From positions 1-64,000 of the forward strand of contig CBDUXP010000003.1 in NCBI GenBank assembly GCA_965371225.1: 64,000 nt of DNA, in the 5' to 3' direction. The translations under genes were made by a program, and so were the position numbers. This document shows positions 50,486 to 59,589 of the stretch, in pieces. Under the pieces are notes generated by a model, which was not told where the DNA came from, ran no database searches, and saw only the letters and a list, made by a program, of their open reading frames with translations. Source of the DNA: CBDUXP01 sp965371225 [NCBI: uncultured bacterium] (lineage in GTDB: Bacteria; Abyssobacteria; SURF-5; CBDUXP01). Each line of letters starts with the position of its first letter. Positions within the stretch are counted from its first letter, which is position 1.

Positions 50486-51517
50486 ATGCCGAATTTTCGC
50501 CTTCCCAGTCGCCGCATGTGGCGAACCGCCGTGCCGCGGGGAGAACGGGTCGCCGGGGCCGTGATCCTGCTTTTGCTCCTTGGCACAGGGGTGGCCATCG
50601 CCGTCAAGGGCCAGGTCTACGATCCGGACCTGTTCGCGCTGAATGATGACCTGCTGGGGGAGGCGCCTTCCCCGTTCGCGCGCGTGCTGCCGGTGTCTTG
50701 GGAGTCACCGACCTGGCAACCGGCGCAGACGGTCGAGCGCTATGGGCCCAATAACCTGTACGAGAAGATCAACGGCCGGGCCGATGAGTATCTGGCCTAC
50801 TCGGTGCAGGGGCTGGAGGTGCAGAGCTTCACCGCGCAGCCGGACGACGGGCGCTTCGTCGACGTCTACCTGTACGACATGGGGACGCCGTTGGACGCGT
50901 TCGGCATTTTCTCGACCGAACGGACGCCGGGGGCCGATCCGGTGACGCTGGGCAAGGAGGGCTACGACGCCCAGGGTTCCATCTTCTTCCATCAGAGTCA
51001 GTTCTACGCGCAAGTGATACCGGCGGAAGCGGATCCGGAATCTCTGGAAGCGGCCCTGACCATTGCGCAGCTCGTGGCGGCGATGTTGCCCGCGGACGCC
51101 GAAGACGCCGCGGGGGATCCAGCGGCGCTGCTCCCGCCGGACGGGTTGGACCCGGAGTCGGTCCAGTACGTGAAGGAAGACGTGCTGGGGCTGGACTTCC
51201 TGCGCAACGGCATCATGGCCACCTATGAGATAGCCGGCGAGAGCCTGAGCGTGTTCCTCATCCGCGAGGAGAGCCCGGACACGGCCGCCGCGGCGCTCGA
51301 CCAGTATGCCGCGTACATTGCGCGCTACGGCACCGTCGTGCAGGACGCGTCCACGGCCCGGGGCCGCTGGATCGTTGGAGATGTCAGCGGGTTCTTCGAC
51401 GTGGTCTTTACGCAGGGCGAGTGGATCGGCGGCGTCTCCGGCGCGATGGCGCGGGAACCCGCCGAGCGTCTGGCCGAGCAGACGCGCGCCGCGTTGCCGG
51501 CGGGGAACGAAGCATGA
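50486..51517 (+). CDS. Exported/membrane-anchored DUF6599-family protein
   Basis: A 343-residue protein with a membrane segment near the N-terminus (VAGAVILLLLLGTGVAIAV). The segment YGPNNLYEKINGRADEYLAY is the mark of the DUF6599 family, followed by FVDVYLYDMGTPLDAFGIFS. The function is unknown. The family is often found beside DUF362 iron-sulfur or redox genes, which fits here. The ATG at 50486 has only a weak ribosome-binding site; another in-frame ATG lies at 50516. Its stop overlaps the next start (ATGA). Confidence 0.75.
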   Translation: MPNFRLPSRRMWRTAVPRGERVAGAVILLLLLGTGVAIAVKGQVYDPDLFALNDDLLGEAPSPFARVLPVSWESPTWQPAQTVERYGPNNLYEKINGRADEYLAYSVQGLEVQSFTAQPDDGRFVDVYLYDMGTPLDAFGIFSTERTPGADPVTLGKEGYDAQGSIFFHQSQFYAQVIPAEADPESLEAALTIAQLVAAMLPADAEDAAGDPAALLPPDGLDPESVQYVKEDVLGLDFLRNGIMATYEIAGESLSVFLIREESPDTAAAALDQYAAYIARYGTVVQDASTARGRWIVGDVSGFFDVVFTQGEWIGGVSGAMAREPAERLAEQTRAALPAGNEA

Positions 51518-52488
51518 CCACGGGGCCCCTGAGCCGGCGCGACTTTCTCCGGCGCGCGGGCATGACCGCCGGTGTGGCAGCCGGCGTGGGTGTCGGCTTC
51601 CCCCTCATTCACAATCGCGAGTCGCGGTTCGCGCCGGCGCCCCCGATCCGGCTGCGCACGTGGGGGGTGGATCGGGCGCTGCTGCGCAATGACCTCGCCA
51701 TCATCCACGGGGAGGACGCGGAGGCGATGGTCCGCGCGGCGTTCGGTGCGCTGGGCGGCATCGAGACGTTCATCAGCAAAGGGGATGTGGTGCTGCTGAA
51801 GCCGAACGTGGCCTTCGATCGGTCGCCGCGGCTGGGCGCGACGACGAACCCCGAGATTTTGAAGGCGGTGGCGCGCTTGGTCCGCGAGGCGGGGGCGGCG
51901 GAAATCCTGGTCGCGGACAACCCGATCAATAGCCCCGAGGGCTGTTTCCACAAGTCGGGGATCGGGCCGGCGGCGCGCGAGGTCGGCGCCCGGCTCGTCC
52001 TGCCGACGCCGGACACGTTCGCGCGCATCGATACCGGGGGAGAGGCCATCGGTGTGTGGCAAGCGATGGCGAAACCCTTGAACCGCGCGGACAAGGTCAT
52101 CGGCGTGGCCCCGTTGAAGGACCACAACCTGTGCGAAGCCTCCATGGCCATGAAGAATTGGTACGGCTTGCTCGGCGGCGCACGGAACCGCTTCCATCAG
52201 GACATCTACACGACGGTGGCGGACCTGAGCGGCATGATCACCCCGACGCTGGTGATCCTGGACGCCACGCGCATTCTGATGAGCAACGGGCCCACGGGCG
52301 GGAGCCTCAACGACGTGAAGCCCGGCGATACGATCATCGCCAGCATCGATCAGGTGGCCTGCGACACGATCGGCTACGGGTTGCTGGAGCGCGATTACAC
52401 GCAGTTGGCCTACCTGCACAAGGCCGAGGCCCGCGGGATCGGCACGACGGACTGGCGCAGTCTGCGCTGGGTGGAACACACGGTCTAG
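51514..52488 (+). CDS. Tat-exported DUF362 protein
   Basis: A 324-residue protein with a twin-arginine signal [10 protein letters not shown] followed by [15 protein letters not shown]. The rest matches DUF362: [31 protein letters not shown] and [16 protein letters not shown]. This copy has no 4Fe-4S cysteine cluster, which some family members carry. The role is unknown, and export through Tat implies a folded, probably cofactor-containing protein. Start codon and previous stop overlap (ATGA), so it is coupled to the DUF6599 gene. Confidence 0.85.
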   Translation: MTTGPLSRRDFLRRAGMTAGVAAGVGVGFPLIHNRESRFAPAPPIRLRTWGVDRALLRNDLAIIHGEDAEAMVRAAFGALGGIETFISKGDVVLLKPNVAFDRSPRLGATTNPEILKAVARLVREAGAAEILVADNPINSPEGCFHKSGIGPAAREVGARLVLPTPDTFARIDTGGEAIGVWQAMAKPLNRADKVIGVAPLKDHNLCEASMAMKNWYGLLGGARNRFHQDIYTTVADLSGMITPTLVILDATRILMSNGPTGGSLNDVKPGDTIIASIDQVACDTIGYGLLERDYTQLAYLHKAEARGIGTTDWRSLRWVEHTV

Positions 52489-52496
52489 GGCGGCGG

Positions 52497-54077
52497 ATGC
52501 GTCTCACTCACGTCCGCATCGTCGCGCAGGTGTTCTTCTTCAGCCTGTTCGTCTTCTTCTCCGTGGTGACGTCGGAAGCCTTACTGAAAGGCTACCCGGT
52601 CTCTATCATCCTCGAAGCCGATCCGTTGGTGGCCGTCGCCACCGTCCTGACGACGCACTCGTTGTACAAGGACCTGCTGTGGTCGCTGGTCCTCATCGTG
52701 CCGACCCTGCTGCTGGGCCGATTCTTCTGCAACTGGATCTGCCCCTATGGCATTCTGCACCACTTCGTGGGCTGGGTCTTCAACGTCCGCAACACACAGG
52801 AACGCATCGAGAGCAACCGCTACCGGCCGCTGTTCGCGCTCAAGTACTACATCCTGATCTTCATGGCGGTGGCCGCGGTCCTCGGGAGCCTGCAGATCGG
52901 GTTGCTGGACCCCATCGCGATGCTGCACCGCTCGTTCACGTCCGCGGTCCTGCCTATGCTGGCCCTGCCCTCCGGCGCCCTCTACACGGAACCGCCCACG
53001 TATCTCGGCGCGTGGGTGATCGGCTTCATCCTGTTCGCGCTGGTCGCGGCGAACCTGGCGATCCCGCGCTTCTTCTGCCGCGTGCTCTGTCCCCTGGGCG
53101 CGCTGCTCGGCGTACTCAGCCGCTTCAGCCTGTGGCGCATCGAACGGGATCCCGCCAAGTGTACGGACTGCGATTTGTGCCTCACGGCGTGCGAAGGCGC
53201 CTCGGACCCGCATACCCAAGTCCGCATGTCGGAGTGCTTCGTGTGTTTCAATTGCGTGGACGACTGCCCGCACGACGCCATCACCTTCGCGTTCCTGCCC
53301 GACTTCACCCACCAGGTGACCGATCCGCAGGTGCCGCGCCGGCGCGCCGTGCTCGCCACGCTCGCCGGCCTGATGTTCTTCCCCTTCGCGCGCACGGGGG
53401 GCAACACCCGGCGCAACTTCAAGAAGGAAGTGATCCGGCCGCCCGGCTCCCTTGCCGAACCCGAGTTCCTCGCCACGTGCATCAAGTGCGACCAGTGCAT
53501 CCGCGTGTGCCCCGGCAACGTGTTGCAGCCGGCCGGATTCGAGGCGGGCGTGGAGGGGCTCTGGACGCCGATCATGAGCATGCAGTCGGGCTACTGCCAG
53601 CTGAATTGCGTGCTCTGCGGGGAGGTGTGCCCCACGGGGGCGATTCAGGGTATAACATTGGCCGAGAAGCTCGGCTTGGGCGACTTCACCGAGGTGGGAC
53701 CGGTGAAGACCGGCACGGCGTTTTACGACCGCGGCCGGTGTTTGCCCTGGGCGATGGACACGCCCTGCGTGGTGTGCGAAGAGGTGTGTCCGACGTCGCC
53801 CAAAGCGATCTTTGCGCGGGAGGTCCAGAGTACGGACCGCTGGGGAAATGAGATCACGTTAGGGGTGCCCTACGTGGACCCGACGTTGTGCATCGGGTGC
53901 GGCGTCTGCGAGCATGAGTGCCCGGTGGTGGATTTTGCCGCGATTCGGGTGACCGCCATCGGGGAGACGCGGTCCCAGGATCGCCGGTTGATTTTGGAAA
54001 CCATCACCACGGCGCGTGCGACGACAAGCAGTCCCGTACAGGTGTACACGCCGGATACAATGCAACGGACCAGCTAG
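52497..54077 (+). CDS. NapH/MauN-like membrane polyferredoxin
   Basis: A 526-residue protein. The N-terminal part has about five membrane segments and two CxxxCP motifs ([10 protein letters not shown] and [10 protein letters not shown]) characteristic of NapH/NosR-type quinol-linked proteins. The rest carries several 4Fe-4S clusters: [53 protein letters not shown] and [12 protein letters not shown]. It should pass electrons from menaquinol through the membrane to the periplasm, or the reverse. It follows the DUF362 gene by 8 bases, in one operon. Confidence 0.85.
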   Translation: MRLTHVRIVAQVFFFSLFVFFSVVTSEALLKGYPVSIILEADPLVAVATVLTTHSLYKDLLWSLVLIVPTLLLGRFFCNWICPYGILHHFVGWVFNVRNTQERIESNRYRPLFALKYYILIFMAVAAVLGSLQIGLLDPIAMLHRSFTSAVLPMLALPSGALYTEPPTYLGAWVIGFILFALVAANLAIPRFFCRVLCPLGALLGVLSRFSLWRIERDPAKCTDCDLCLTACEGASDPHTQVRMSECFVCFNCVDDCPHDAITFAFLPDFTHQVTDPQVPRRRAVLATLAGLMFFPFARTGGNTRRNFKKEVIRPPGSLAEPEFLATCIKCDQCIRVCPGNVLQPAGFEAGVEGLWTPIMSMQSGYCQLNCVLCGEVCPTGAIQGITLAEKLGLGDFTEVGPVKTGTAFYDRGRCLPWAMDTPCVVCEEVCPTSPKAIFAREVQSTDRWGNEITLGVPYVDPTLCIGCGVCEHECPVVDFAAIRVTAIGETRSQDRRLILETITTARATTSSPVQVYTPDTMQRTS

Positions 54078-54172
54078 GCAATCGGGGGAGCGACAACGCT
54101 GCGCGTTATACTGCCCCGGGGCTGGCGGGCACCGCCCGGGCCCGCAACTGGCAAGGAAGGATAGTCTTGGCT

Positions 54173-55402
54173 ATGGCTCACAGTTCTGGCGAGAGCACAC
54201 GACGGACATTCATCAAGCAGACGGGGACGGCCGGTGCAGGCCTGGCCCTGGGGGCGCTGGGCGCTGGCGCCGCGCCCGCCGCGGCGGCACGGACCCCGCG
54301 CTTCGGTGCGGAGGCGCCTCTCCAGGTCGCGCAGGCGGCGACGGGGACCATTCCGGCCAAACGGCTGGGCAAGACGGATGTATCCGTGCCCGTGCTGGGC
54401 GCCGGTACGGCGCTGCTGGTCACGCCCATCCTGCTCAATCGGGCCCTGGACGCGGGCATCACCTTCATCGATACCGCGGAAGGGTACGGCAATGGCCGGA
54501 GCGAAACTGCCGTCGGGAAAATTCTCGCGGCGAACGGCAAGCGGGACGACTGCTGGATCGTCACCAAGACCGGCGACCACAAGTGGCAGAACCTCGAGTC
54601 GCACCTGGACGGGTCGCTGAAGCGGCTGCAGACCGACTACGTGGACATCCTGTACCTGCACAACCTGGGCGATCCGGCCAAGCTGGACGACGCCATGGGG
54701 CAGGAGGCGGCGCGGCTGATTGCCACGGGCAAGGTGCGCCACTTCGGCTTCAGCTCCCACCACCGGAACATGCTGGCCACCATGGAGCGGGCCGCGGAGG
54801 TGGACTACATCGAAGCCATCATGTTCAAGTACAACTTCCGCGACTACGACAACGCGGAGTTGAACCGGGTCATGGACGCGTGCCACGCGGCGGATATCGG
54901 TCTCGTGGCCATGAAGACGCAGGGCGGCGCCGTGTCATTCCAGGACCGGGTCGATCCCTTCGCGCAGGCGGGGCTGAACAAGTACCAGGCGGCGCTGAAG
55001 GCGGTGTACGCGGACGAGCGGATTGCTTCCATCGTGTCCGCCATGAAAAACGTCCGGCAGGTGGAACAGAACAGCGCTGCCGCCAAAAACCCGCAGCTGA
55101 CGCTACGGGAGCGGGAGGCGCTGCACGAGTACCGGGTGGCGACGAGCCGGGAATACTGCCGCGGCTGCGGACAGCATTGCATGACGCAGGTGGCCGCGGA
55201 CACGAACGTGCCCGACATCATGCGGCAGTTGATGTACTACGAGAACTACGGCGACCGCCGGCAGGCGCGCACGTTGTTCAACCGCCTCCCGGCCGCGGAA
55301 CGCCGGATCGCGGGCGTGGACTTCCGGGCCGCCGAGGCGGCCTGTCCGTATGGCCTCAAGATCGGCGAGATGATGGAACGCGCCGGGGCGTTGCTCGTCT
55401 AA
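54173..55402 (+). CDS. Tat-exported aldo/keto reductase with C-terminal iron-sulfur-type cysteines
   Basis: A 409-residue protein. Twin-arginine signal STRRTFIKQTGTAGAGLALG, then an AKR barrel: KRLGKTDVSVPVLGAGTALL, FIDTAEGYGNGRSE (catalytic Asp and Tyr), the lysine in IVTKTGDH, and the strand DILYLHNLG. The C-terminus has CRGCGQHC (Cys329, Cys332, Cys336) and a later ACPYG (Cys391), a 4Fe-4S-type set seen in one AKR subgroup. Export suggests an electron partner other than NADPH, perhaps the polyferredoxin next door. TTG at 54167 is an alternative start behind AAGGAAGG. Confidence 0.85.
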   Translation: MAHSSGESTRRTFIKQTGTAGAGLALGALGAGAAPAAAARTPRFGAEAPLQVAQAATGTIPAKRLGKTDVSVPVLGAGTALLVTPILLNRALDAGITFIDTAEGYGNGRSETAVGKILAANGKRDDCWIVTKTGDHKWQNLESHLDGSLKRLQTDYVDILYLHNLGDPAKLDDAMGQEAARLIATGKVRHFGFSSHHRNMLATMERAAEVDYIEAIMFKYNFRDYDNAELNRVMDACHAADIGLVAMKTQGGAVSFQDRVDPFAQAGLNKYQAALKAVYADERIASIVSAMKNVRQVEQNSAAAKNPQLTLREREALHEYRVATSREYCRGCGQHCMTQVAADTNVPDIMRQLMYYENYGDRRQARTLFNRLPAAERRIAGVDFRAAEAACPYGLKIGEMMERAGALLV

Positions 55403-55424
55403 CCGCTGACTCTTCGATAGGACG

Positions 55425-55450
55425 GTAGGGGCCGGTCTTCAGACCGGCCC
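55425..55450. terminator. Hairpin between the AKR and ferredoxin genes
   Basis: GTAGGGGCCGGTC-TTCA-GACCGGCCC: a 9-bp GC-rich stem with a 4-base loop, followed by TTATCTCTTT. It could end transcripts from both sides. It also has the GTAGGGGC opening of the extragenic palindrome at 36401. Confidence 0.6.
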
Positions 55451-55475
55451 TTATCTCTTTGCGGGTGAGCGGGCG

Positions 55476-56075
55476 CTACGCTGCGAGCGGCTGGATCTGC
55501 ACGGCCTTGGGCGTGGTCGGGCACACCTGTTCGCACAGGCCGCAGCCGACGCAGTGCGTGGCGCTGACCGCCACCGCGCCCGCTTCCGTCAGCCCGATGG
55601 CCGTGCGCCCGATGGGACAGCTCTCGATGCACGCCACGCAGGACTCGCCGTGCGACCGCACGCACTGGCGAAGGTCCACCTGCGCCAGCCCGATGCGAAT
55701 CTGATCCCGGAGCAGCGGCGTAAGGGCGCCGCTGGGACACGCGTCCATGCACGCGAGACTGTCGCACACCACGCACGCCCGTTGGCTGGGGATGATGACC
55801 GGCGTACCGCTGCGATTCGGATCCGGATCGACTAGCGCCTGGATCGCGTCCGCCGGGCACGCGTCCATGCAGTTTCCGCTCCGGTAGCACGTGGTCAGGA
55901 AGGCCGCCTCCGGGAGCGCACCCGGCGGGCGCAATTGGGGCGGGGCGGGCGGCCTGCCGGGGAGCGGCACCGCGTTGTCCACCACGTCCGCGACGGGGCC
56001 CGCCATCTTCAGCAGCGCGTGGCGGAAGAACCCCCGCCGGCCGGAAGGCGAATCGGGTGGGCGCTCGTCAGGCAC
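55476..56075 (-). CDS. NapG/NapF-like ferredoxin with four 4Fe-4S clusters
   Basis: A 199-residue protein with twin-arginine-like start GRRGFFRHALL, no long hydrophobic run, then four cysteine groups: CYRSGNCMDACP, CVVCDSLACMDACP, CVRSHGESCVACIESCP and CVGCGLCEQVCP. The layout is that of NapG/MauM-type periplasmic ferredoxins. It faces the operon at 50.5-55.4 kb across a hairpin and so is probably transcribed separately, but it may be a partner of the NapH-like protein. Confidence 0.82.
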   Translation of the reverse strand: MPDERPPDSPSGRRGFFRHALLKMAGPVADVVDNAVPLPGRPPAPPQLRPPGALPEAAFLTTCYRSGNCMDACPADAIQALVDPDPNRSGTPVIIPSQRACVVCDSLACMDACPSGALTPLLRDQIRIGLAQVDLRQCVRSHGESCVACIESCPIGRTAIGLTEAGAVAVSATHCVGCGLCEQVCPTTPKAVQIQPLAA

Positions 56076-56125
56076 GGCTACGTCACGTTCCTGCTACCGG
56101 GGCGGCATGCATCCCGCCCGACTCG

Positions 56126-56362
56126 CTATTCGGCGTCCACCGCCCGGGGCTTCGCGGCCGGCTTCTGGAGTTGCTTCTCCAACTGGTTGACGCGCCGGGT
56201 GAGTTGCTCGAAGGTTTTGCGCACGCCCGCGGGGAGGGTGGCGCAGGACTCGCAGTGAAACCGCGTGGCCGCGGACCGCGCCACCGGGTAGGTGAACGTC
56301 GTCCCACAGCCCTTGCACTTCCGCCGGCTGACGCCTTCCGCGTCCCGCTTTGCCTTGGGCAT
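56126..56362 (-). CDS. Small zinc-ribbon protein
   Basis: A 78-residue protein with two CxxC pairs (CKGC and CESC) about 20 residues apart, forming a likely zinc ribbon, and a C-terminal charged helix (FEQLTRRVNQLEKQLQKP) that may form a coiled coil. No further assignment is possible. It precedes the enoyl-CoA hydratase end by 9 bases on the same strand. Confidence 0.65.
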   Translation of the reverse strand: MPKAKRDAEGVSRRKCKGCGTTFTYPVARSAATRFHCESCATLPAGVRKTFEQLTRRVNQLEKQLQKPAAKPRAVDAE

Positions 56363-56371
56363 GAGGCGCGC

Positions 56372-57157
56372 CTAGAGGTGTTTGAATTGAGGCTTGCGCT
56401 TTTCCTTGAAGGCCTTGAGCCCCTCGCGGCCGTCGGGGTGCGAGGCGCAGTGGCGCAGCGCGGCGCGCTCGCGTTCGATGTGCGTCTCGAAGGCGGTGTC
56501 GAAGGAATCCGTGAGCAACTGCTTGCACTGGCCGAACGCTTCGAGGGACCCGGCCGCGACCCGTTGCGCGAGGGCGACGGCTTCGTCCACCGTCTGCCCG
56601 TCGGGCACCACCTTGGTCACCAGCCCCCACTCGAGTGCTTTCTGCGCGTCGATGGGTTCGTCAAACGCCGCGATCTCCAGCGCCCGCGCAATGCCCACCA
56701 GGCGCGGCAGGGCGTAGGTCCCGCCGCCGTCGATGCTGAGGCCGCTCGAGGTGTACGCCTGCCGGTACGTGGCGGACTCGGCCATCACGCGGAAATCGCA
56801 GTTCAGGGCGATGGAGAAGCCCGCGCCCGCCGCAATCCCGTTGACCGCGGCGACGACGGGTTTGCGCATACGCCGGATTTCGAGCACGGCGCCGTGCAGC
56901 CGCGCGGCGAGGGTGTGAAAGCCCGCTACCGGCCCCTCGGGCAATCCGAGCAGCCACTTCATATCTCCGCCGGCGCTGAACGCGCGCCCTTCGCCCGAAA
57001 TCACGATTCCGCGCACAGCCGGGTCGACCGCGAGCCCCACGAGCGTGTTCGTAAACAGCTCCATGACTTGCCCGTTCAAGGCATTGAGCACCTCGGGACG
57101 GTTGAAGAGGATTCTAGCGATCGGGCCATCCTGGTTCAGGATCACGGTGTCGGACAT
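56372..57157 (-). CDS. Enoyl-CoA hydratase/isomerase family protein
   Basis: A 261-residue crotonase-fold protein: RILFNRPEVLNALN, then AFSAGGDMKWLLG (the first oxyanion-hole segment) and AAVNGIAAGAGFSIALNCDFR with GIDGG-like GLSIDGGGTYALPRLVG. The usual catalytic Glu at the hydratase position is not clearly present, so it may be an isomerase-type or other crotonase. The ATG at 57155-57157 has GGAGG upstream; a longer open frame upstream was not used. Confidence 0.82.
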   Translation of the reverse strand: MSDTVILNQDGPIARILFNRPEVLNALNGQVMELFTNTLVGLAVDPAVRGIVISGEGRAFSAGGDMKWLLGLPEGPVAGFHTLAARLHGAVLEIRRMRKPVVAAVNGIAAGAGFSIALNCDFRVMAESATYRQAYTSSGLSIDGGGTYALPRLVGIARALEIAAFDEPIDAQKALEWGLVTKVVPDGQTVDEAVALAQRVAAGSLEAFGQCKQLLTDSFDTAFETHIERERAALRHCASHPDGREGLKAFKEKRKPQFKHL

Positions 57158-57213
57158 GTACGCAACCTCCGGGTTTCCCATACACAACTCTAACACCGGA
57201 CCCCGGGGGCAAG

Positions 57214-57612
57214 TTAGCTTCCGTCGGGCGGCTCCACGGGGGGGAGCCCGAGCCGGTCCCGCAGCCCGTCGTCGGCGTCCAGGGTGCGCTCCAGGGCCGA
57301 GGTGGTCATCAGATGGACGGCTCCGCTGGCGAACCGCACGTGGCTGGCCGGCGGCAGGGTGGGGTACTGGAGCACCCGGTGGCGGCTGTCCCGCTCGTAC
57401 CCCACCACCAGCTTCGGCTCCTGGCAGTCGGGCGGAATCTCCCGCCACACCCACGCATCCCCGTCGCCGGGCGCGGCGTCCGCCAGCGCGCTTGCCGCCC
57501 GGTCGGCTGCGGCTTGGCCTCCGCGCACCTGCCACCACAGGGCCGCGCCGTGGAACAACGCGCCGGCGGCGATGGCGAGCAGGCCGAGGAGTGGCGTAGA
57601 CAGACCGAGCAT
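57214..57612 (-). CDS. Hypothetical protein with one N-terminal membrane segment
   Basis: A 132-residue protein starting with a hydrophobic helix (LGLSTPLLGLLAIAAGALFHGAALW), followed by a soluble part not recognised. No motifs stand out. The start has no strong ribosome-binding site. Confidence 0.45.
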   Translation of the reverse strand: MLGLSTPLLGLLAIAAGALFHGAALWWQVRGGQAAADRAASALADAAPGDGDAWVWREIPPDCQEPKLVVGYERDSRHRVLQYPTLPPASHVRFASGAVHLMTTSALERTLDADDGLRDRLGLPPVEPPDGS

Positions 57613-57668
57613 GGCACCAGTATAAATAGCCGCTTCCGGTCCCGCCCGGCAGGCGGCAGGATCGCCCC

Positions 57669-58442
57669 ATGCCCTCGACGAACGCGCAAGAGATTTACGG
57701 CCAGGCCGGGTTCGCCTGCCGCATGGACTGGGGCCTCCGTGGCGCTATGGATGCGGCGGAGCGCGGCGACGTCCTCATCGTCGTGGACGTGCTCAGCTTT
57801 TCCTCGACCACGACTACCGCGATCTCATTCGACGTGGACATTTTTCCGTTCCCCATGCGCGATGGAGCGCAAGAGTTCGCCGGGCAGGTCGGGGCGGACC
57901 TCCGGCAGGGCGATGCCGTCCCCAAGGGCAAGCGCGCCCTCTCGCCGAACCTGTTCGGCCCGGCGGATCGGGGCAAGCGCTTCGTGCTCTGCTCCCCCAA
58001 CGGCGCTACTTGCTCGCACGCCGCACCTCATGTCCCCGCCCTCTTCGCCGGGTGCCTGCTGAACGCGTCGGCCGTCGCGCAGGCGGCGGCGCGTGCGCGG
58101 GCCGAGGCCGGGGGGAGTGTGACCGTCATCGCGTGCGGGGAAAAGTGGCGGGATCTGCGCGAAGGCGAAGATGCGCTGCGCCCGTGCATCGAGGACTATT
58201 TAGGCGCGGGGGCGATTCTCGCGTCCCTCGACGGTACGCGGTCTCCCGAGGCCCAGGTCTGTGCGGCGGCGTTCGAGGGCCTGCGCGCACAGCTCGAGGC
58301 GTTGGTCTGGGAGTCCGCCAGCGGGCGCGAGCTGCGCGCGTGGGGATTCGACGAGGACGTGCGGGAGTGCGGGCGGCTGGATGTCACCGACGCGGTGCCG
58401 ATCCTGATCGATCGGCGGTTCACGCCCCTGGGCCGCCGCTAG
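57669..58442 (+). CDS. 2-phosphosulfolactate phosphatase family protein (ComB-like)
   Basis: A 257-residue protein matching the ComB family: VLIVVDVLSFSSTTTTAI, RFVLCSPNGATCSHAA, GSVTVIACGEKWRD and LRPCIEDYLGAGAILASL. The founding enzyme removes phosphate from 2-phosphosulfolactate in coenzyme M synthesis. Here no other coenzyme M genes are seen, so the substrate may be different. A TATAAA hexamer at 57621-57626 could be a -10. Its stop overlaps the convergent radical SAM gene by 4 bases. Confidence 0.8.
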   Translation: MPSTNAQEIYGQAGFACRMDWGLRGAMDAAERGDVLIVVDVLSFSSTTTTAISFDVDIFPFPMRDGAQEFAGQVGADLRQGDAVPKGKRALSPNLFGPADRGKRFVLCSPNGATCSHAAPHVPALFAGCLLNASAVAQAAARARAEAGGSVTVIACGEKWRDLREGEDALRPCIEDYLGAGAILASLDGTRSPEAQVCAAAFEGLRAQLEALVWESASGRELRAWGFDEDVRECGRLDVTDAVPILIDRRFTPLGRR

Positions 58443-59383
58443 TTCCCAGGCGCGTCCCAGGGCCCCGGCAGGCGGGCCGCCGCGGCGAAGACGCCCCACG
58501 ACCCGCACCGCTCGCAGTCCACGTCGTTCCCGTAGCAGCAGAAGGGAGTCGTGAAGTGGTCCCCGTCAATGTATAGCGGTAAGGTTGTCTGCAAGAGCGG
58601 GCAGTGGTCCGTGACGAGTTTCGAGGTGGCGGGACGCATTAGTTCGAGACTGCGGCTGGAGTTCCAAATGAACTCGGGATACAGGTGTTTGAGATCGATG
58701 ACCAGGTCGATAGCAGTCTCGCGCTCTTCGAGGGTGTCCCACGCGCGCGGCGAGACCTCGCCCGCGCGCGGCACGTAGAAGCTGAACGTCAGCCCCTGCA
58801 CCTTCGTCGGGAGCAACGCGTGCACCAGGTCGTCCAGGCGGTATTGGTTCTCGCGGTGCAAGACGCATTGCACCATGATGGTGGGTTGGAAGTCGTCCGG
58901 GACCGCCGCGACCGTGGCCAGCACCGTGTCGAACACGCCCTCGCCGCGCACCGGATCGTTGACGTCTTTCGGCCCGTCCAGCGAGATGACGTACGTGAGG
59001 TCGGGACCGAAGTCTTTCAGCGGGATGGTGCCGTTGGTGGTGATCGTATTGTGCTCGAACAGGGTGACGCCCCGCTTGAGGAGGCGCCAGCGAATCATCG
59101 GTTCGCCGCCCATCCACAACATGCGTCGGATTCCGTGCCGGTCGCGGAGGCGGCGCAATTCGGCAAGCACGCGTGCGGGTGACATTTCCCCGTCGGAATC
59201 GTTCGGGTTCCCGTCGCGGTACACGAAGCAGTGCGCACACGTTAGGTTGCAGCGGTTGGTGACGTTCACCATCGCGCTCGGGTACTGCGGCGGCGGCTCC
59301 ATGGTCAGCCGCTGCGGGCCCAGGGAGACGGGCAGGACACCCCGTGGCGCGCGGTCGAGCGGCTGCGCTGAGGTTTCACTCAT
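58439..59383 (-). CDS. Radical SAM protein
   Basis: A 314-residue protein with the cluster motif CNLTCAHC (Cys-x3-Cys-x2-Cys), GGEP in WMGGEPMIRW, and further radical SAM features (TTNGT, YVISLDG). C-terminal cysteines (DHCPLLQ, FCCYGNDVDCERCGSWG) look like a shortened SPASM-type region for a second cluster. The product is unknown; it resembles hopanoid/anaerobic-maturase-like proteins only in a general way. Confidence 0.8.
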   Translation of the reverse strand: MSETSAQPLDRAPRGVLPVSLGPQRLTMEPPPQYPSAMVNVTNRCNLTCAHCFVYRDGNPNDSDGEMSPARVLAELRRLRDRHGIRRMLWMGGEPMIRWRLLKRGVTLFEHNTITTNGTIPLKDFGPDLTYVISLDGPKDVNDPVRGEGVFDTVLATVAAVPDDFQPTIMVQCVLHRENQYRLDDLVHALLPTKVQGLTFSFYVPRAGEVSPRAWDTLEERETAIDLVIDLKHLYPEFIWNSSRSLELMRPATSKLVTDHCPLLQTTLPLYIDGDHFTTPFCCYGNDVDCERCGSWGVFAAAARLPGPWDAPGN

Positions 59384-59526
59384 GACTCGTTCACCGGCGC
59401 CGGGCGGCCGAATATCCGCATATCACCTCTCGATATCCGAAGTTCAGTATACGCCCTGATCTCCCATAGGGAGGGAGCGGGTTTGCGCCGGCGGCGGTCG
59501 CCCTGGCTCCGGTTCCACCCCGTGGC

Positions 59527-59532
59527 TATAAT
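59527..59532 (+). promoter_or_regulatory. Perfect -10 hexamer before the menaquinone operon
   Basis: TATAAT at 59527-59532, about 57 bases before the first start codon. The -35 region is GC-rich and weak. Confidence 0.5.
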
Positions 59533-59589
59533 GGGGCGGCTCGCCGGTATCCCGCGCCGGCCCCCCGCCGCAGAGTTGCTGTAAAATCA

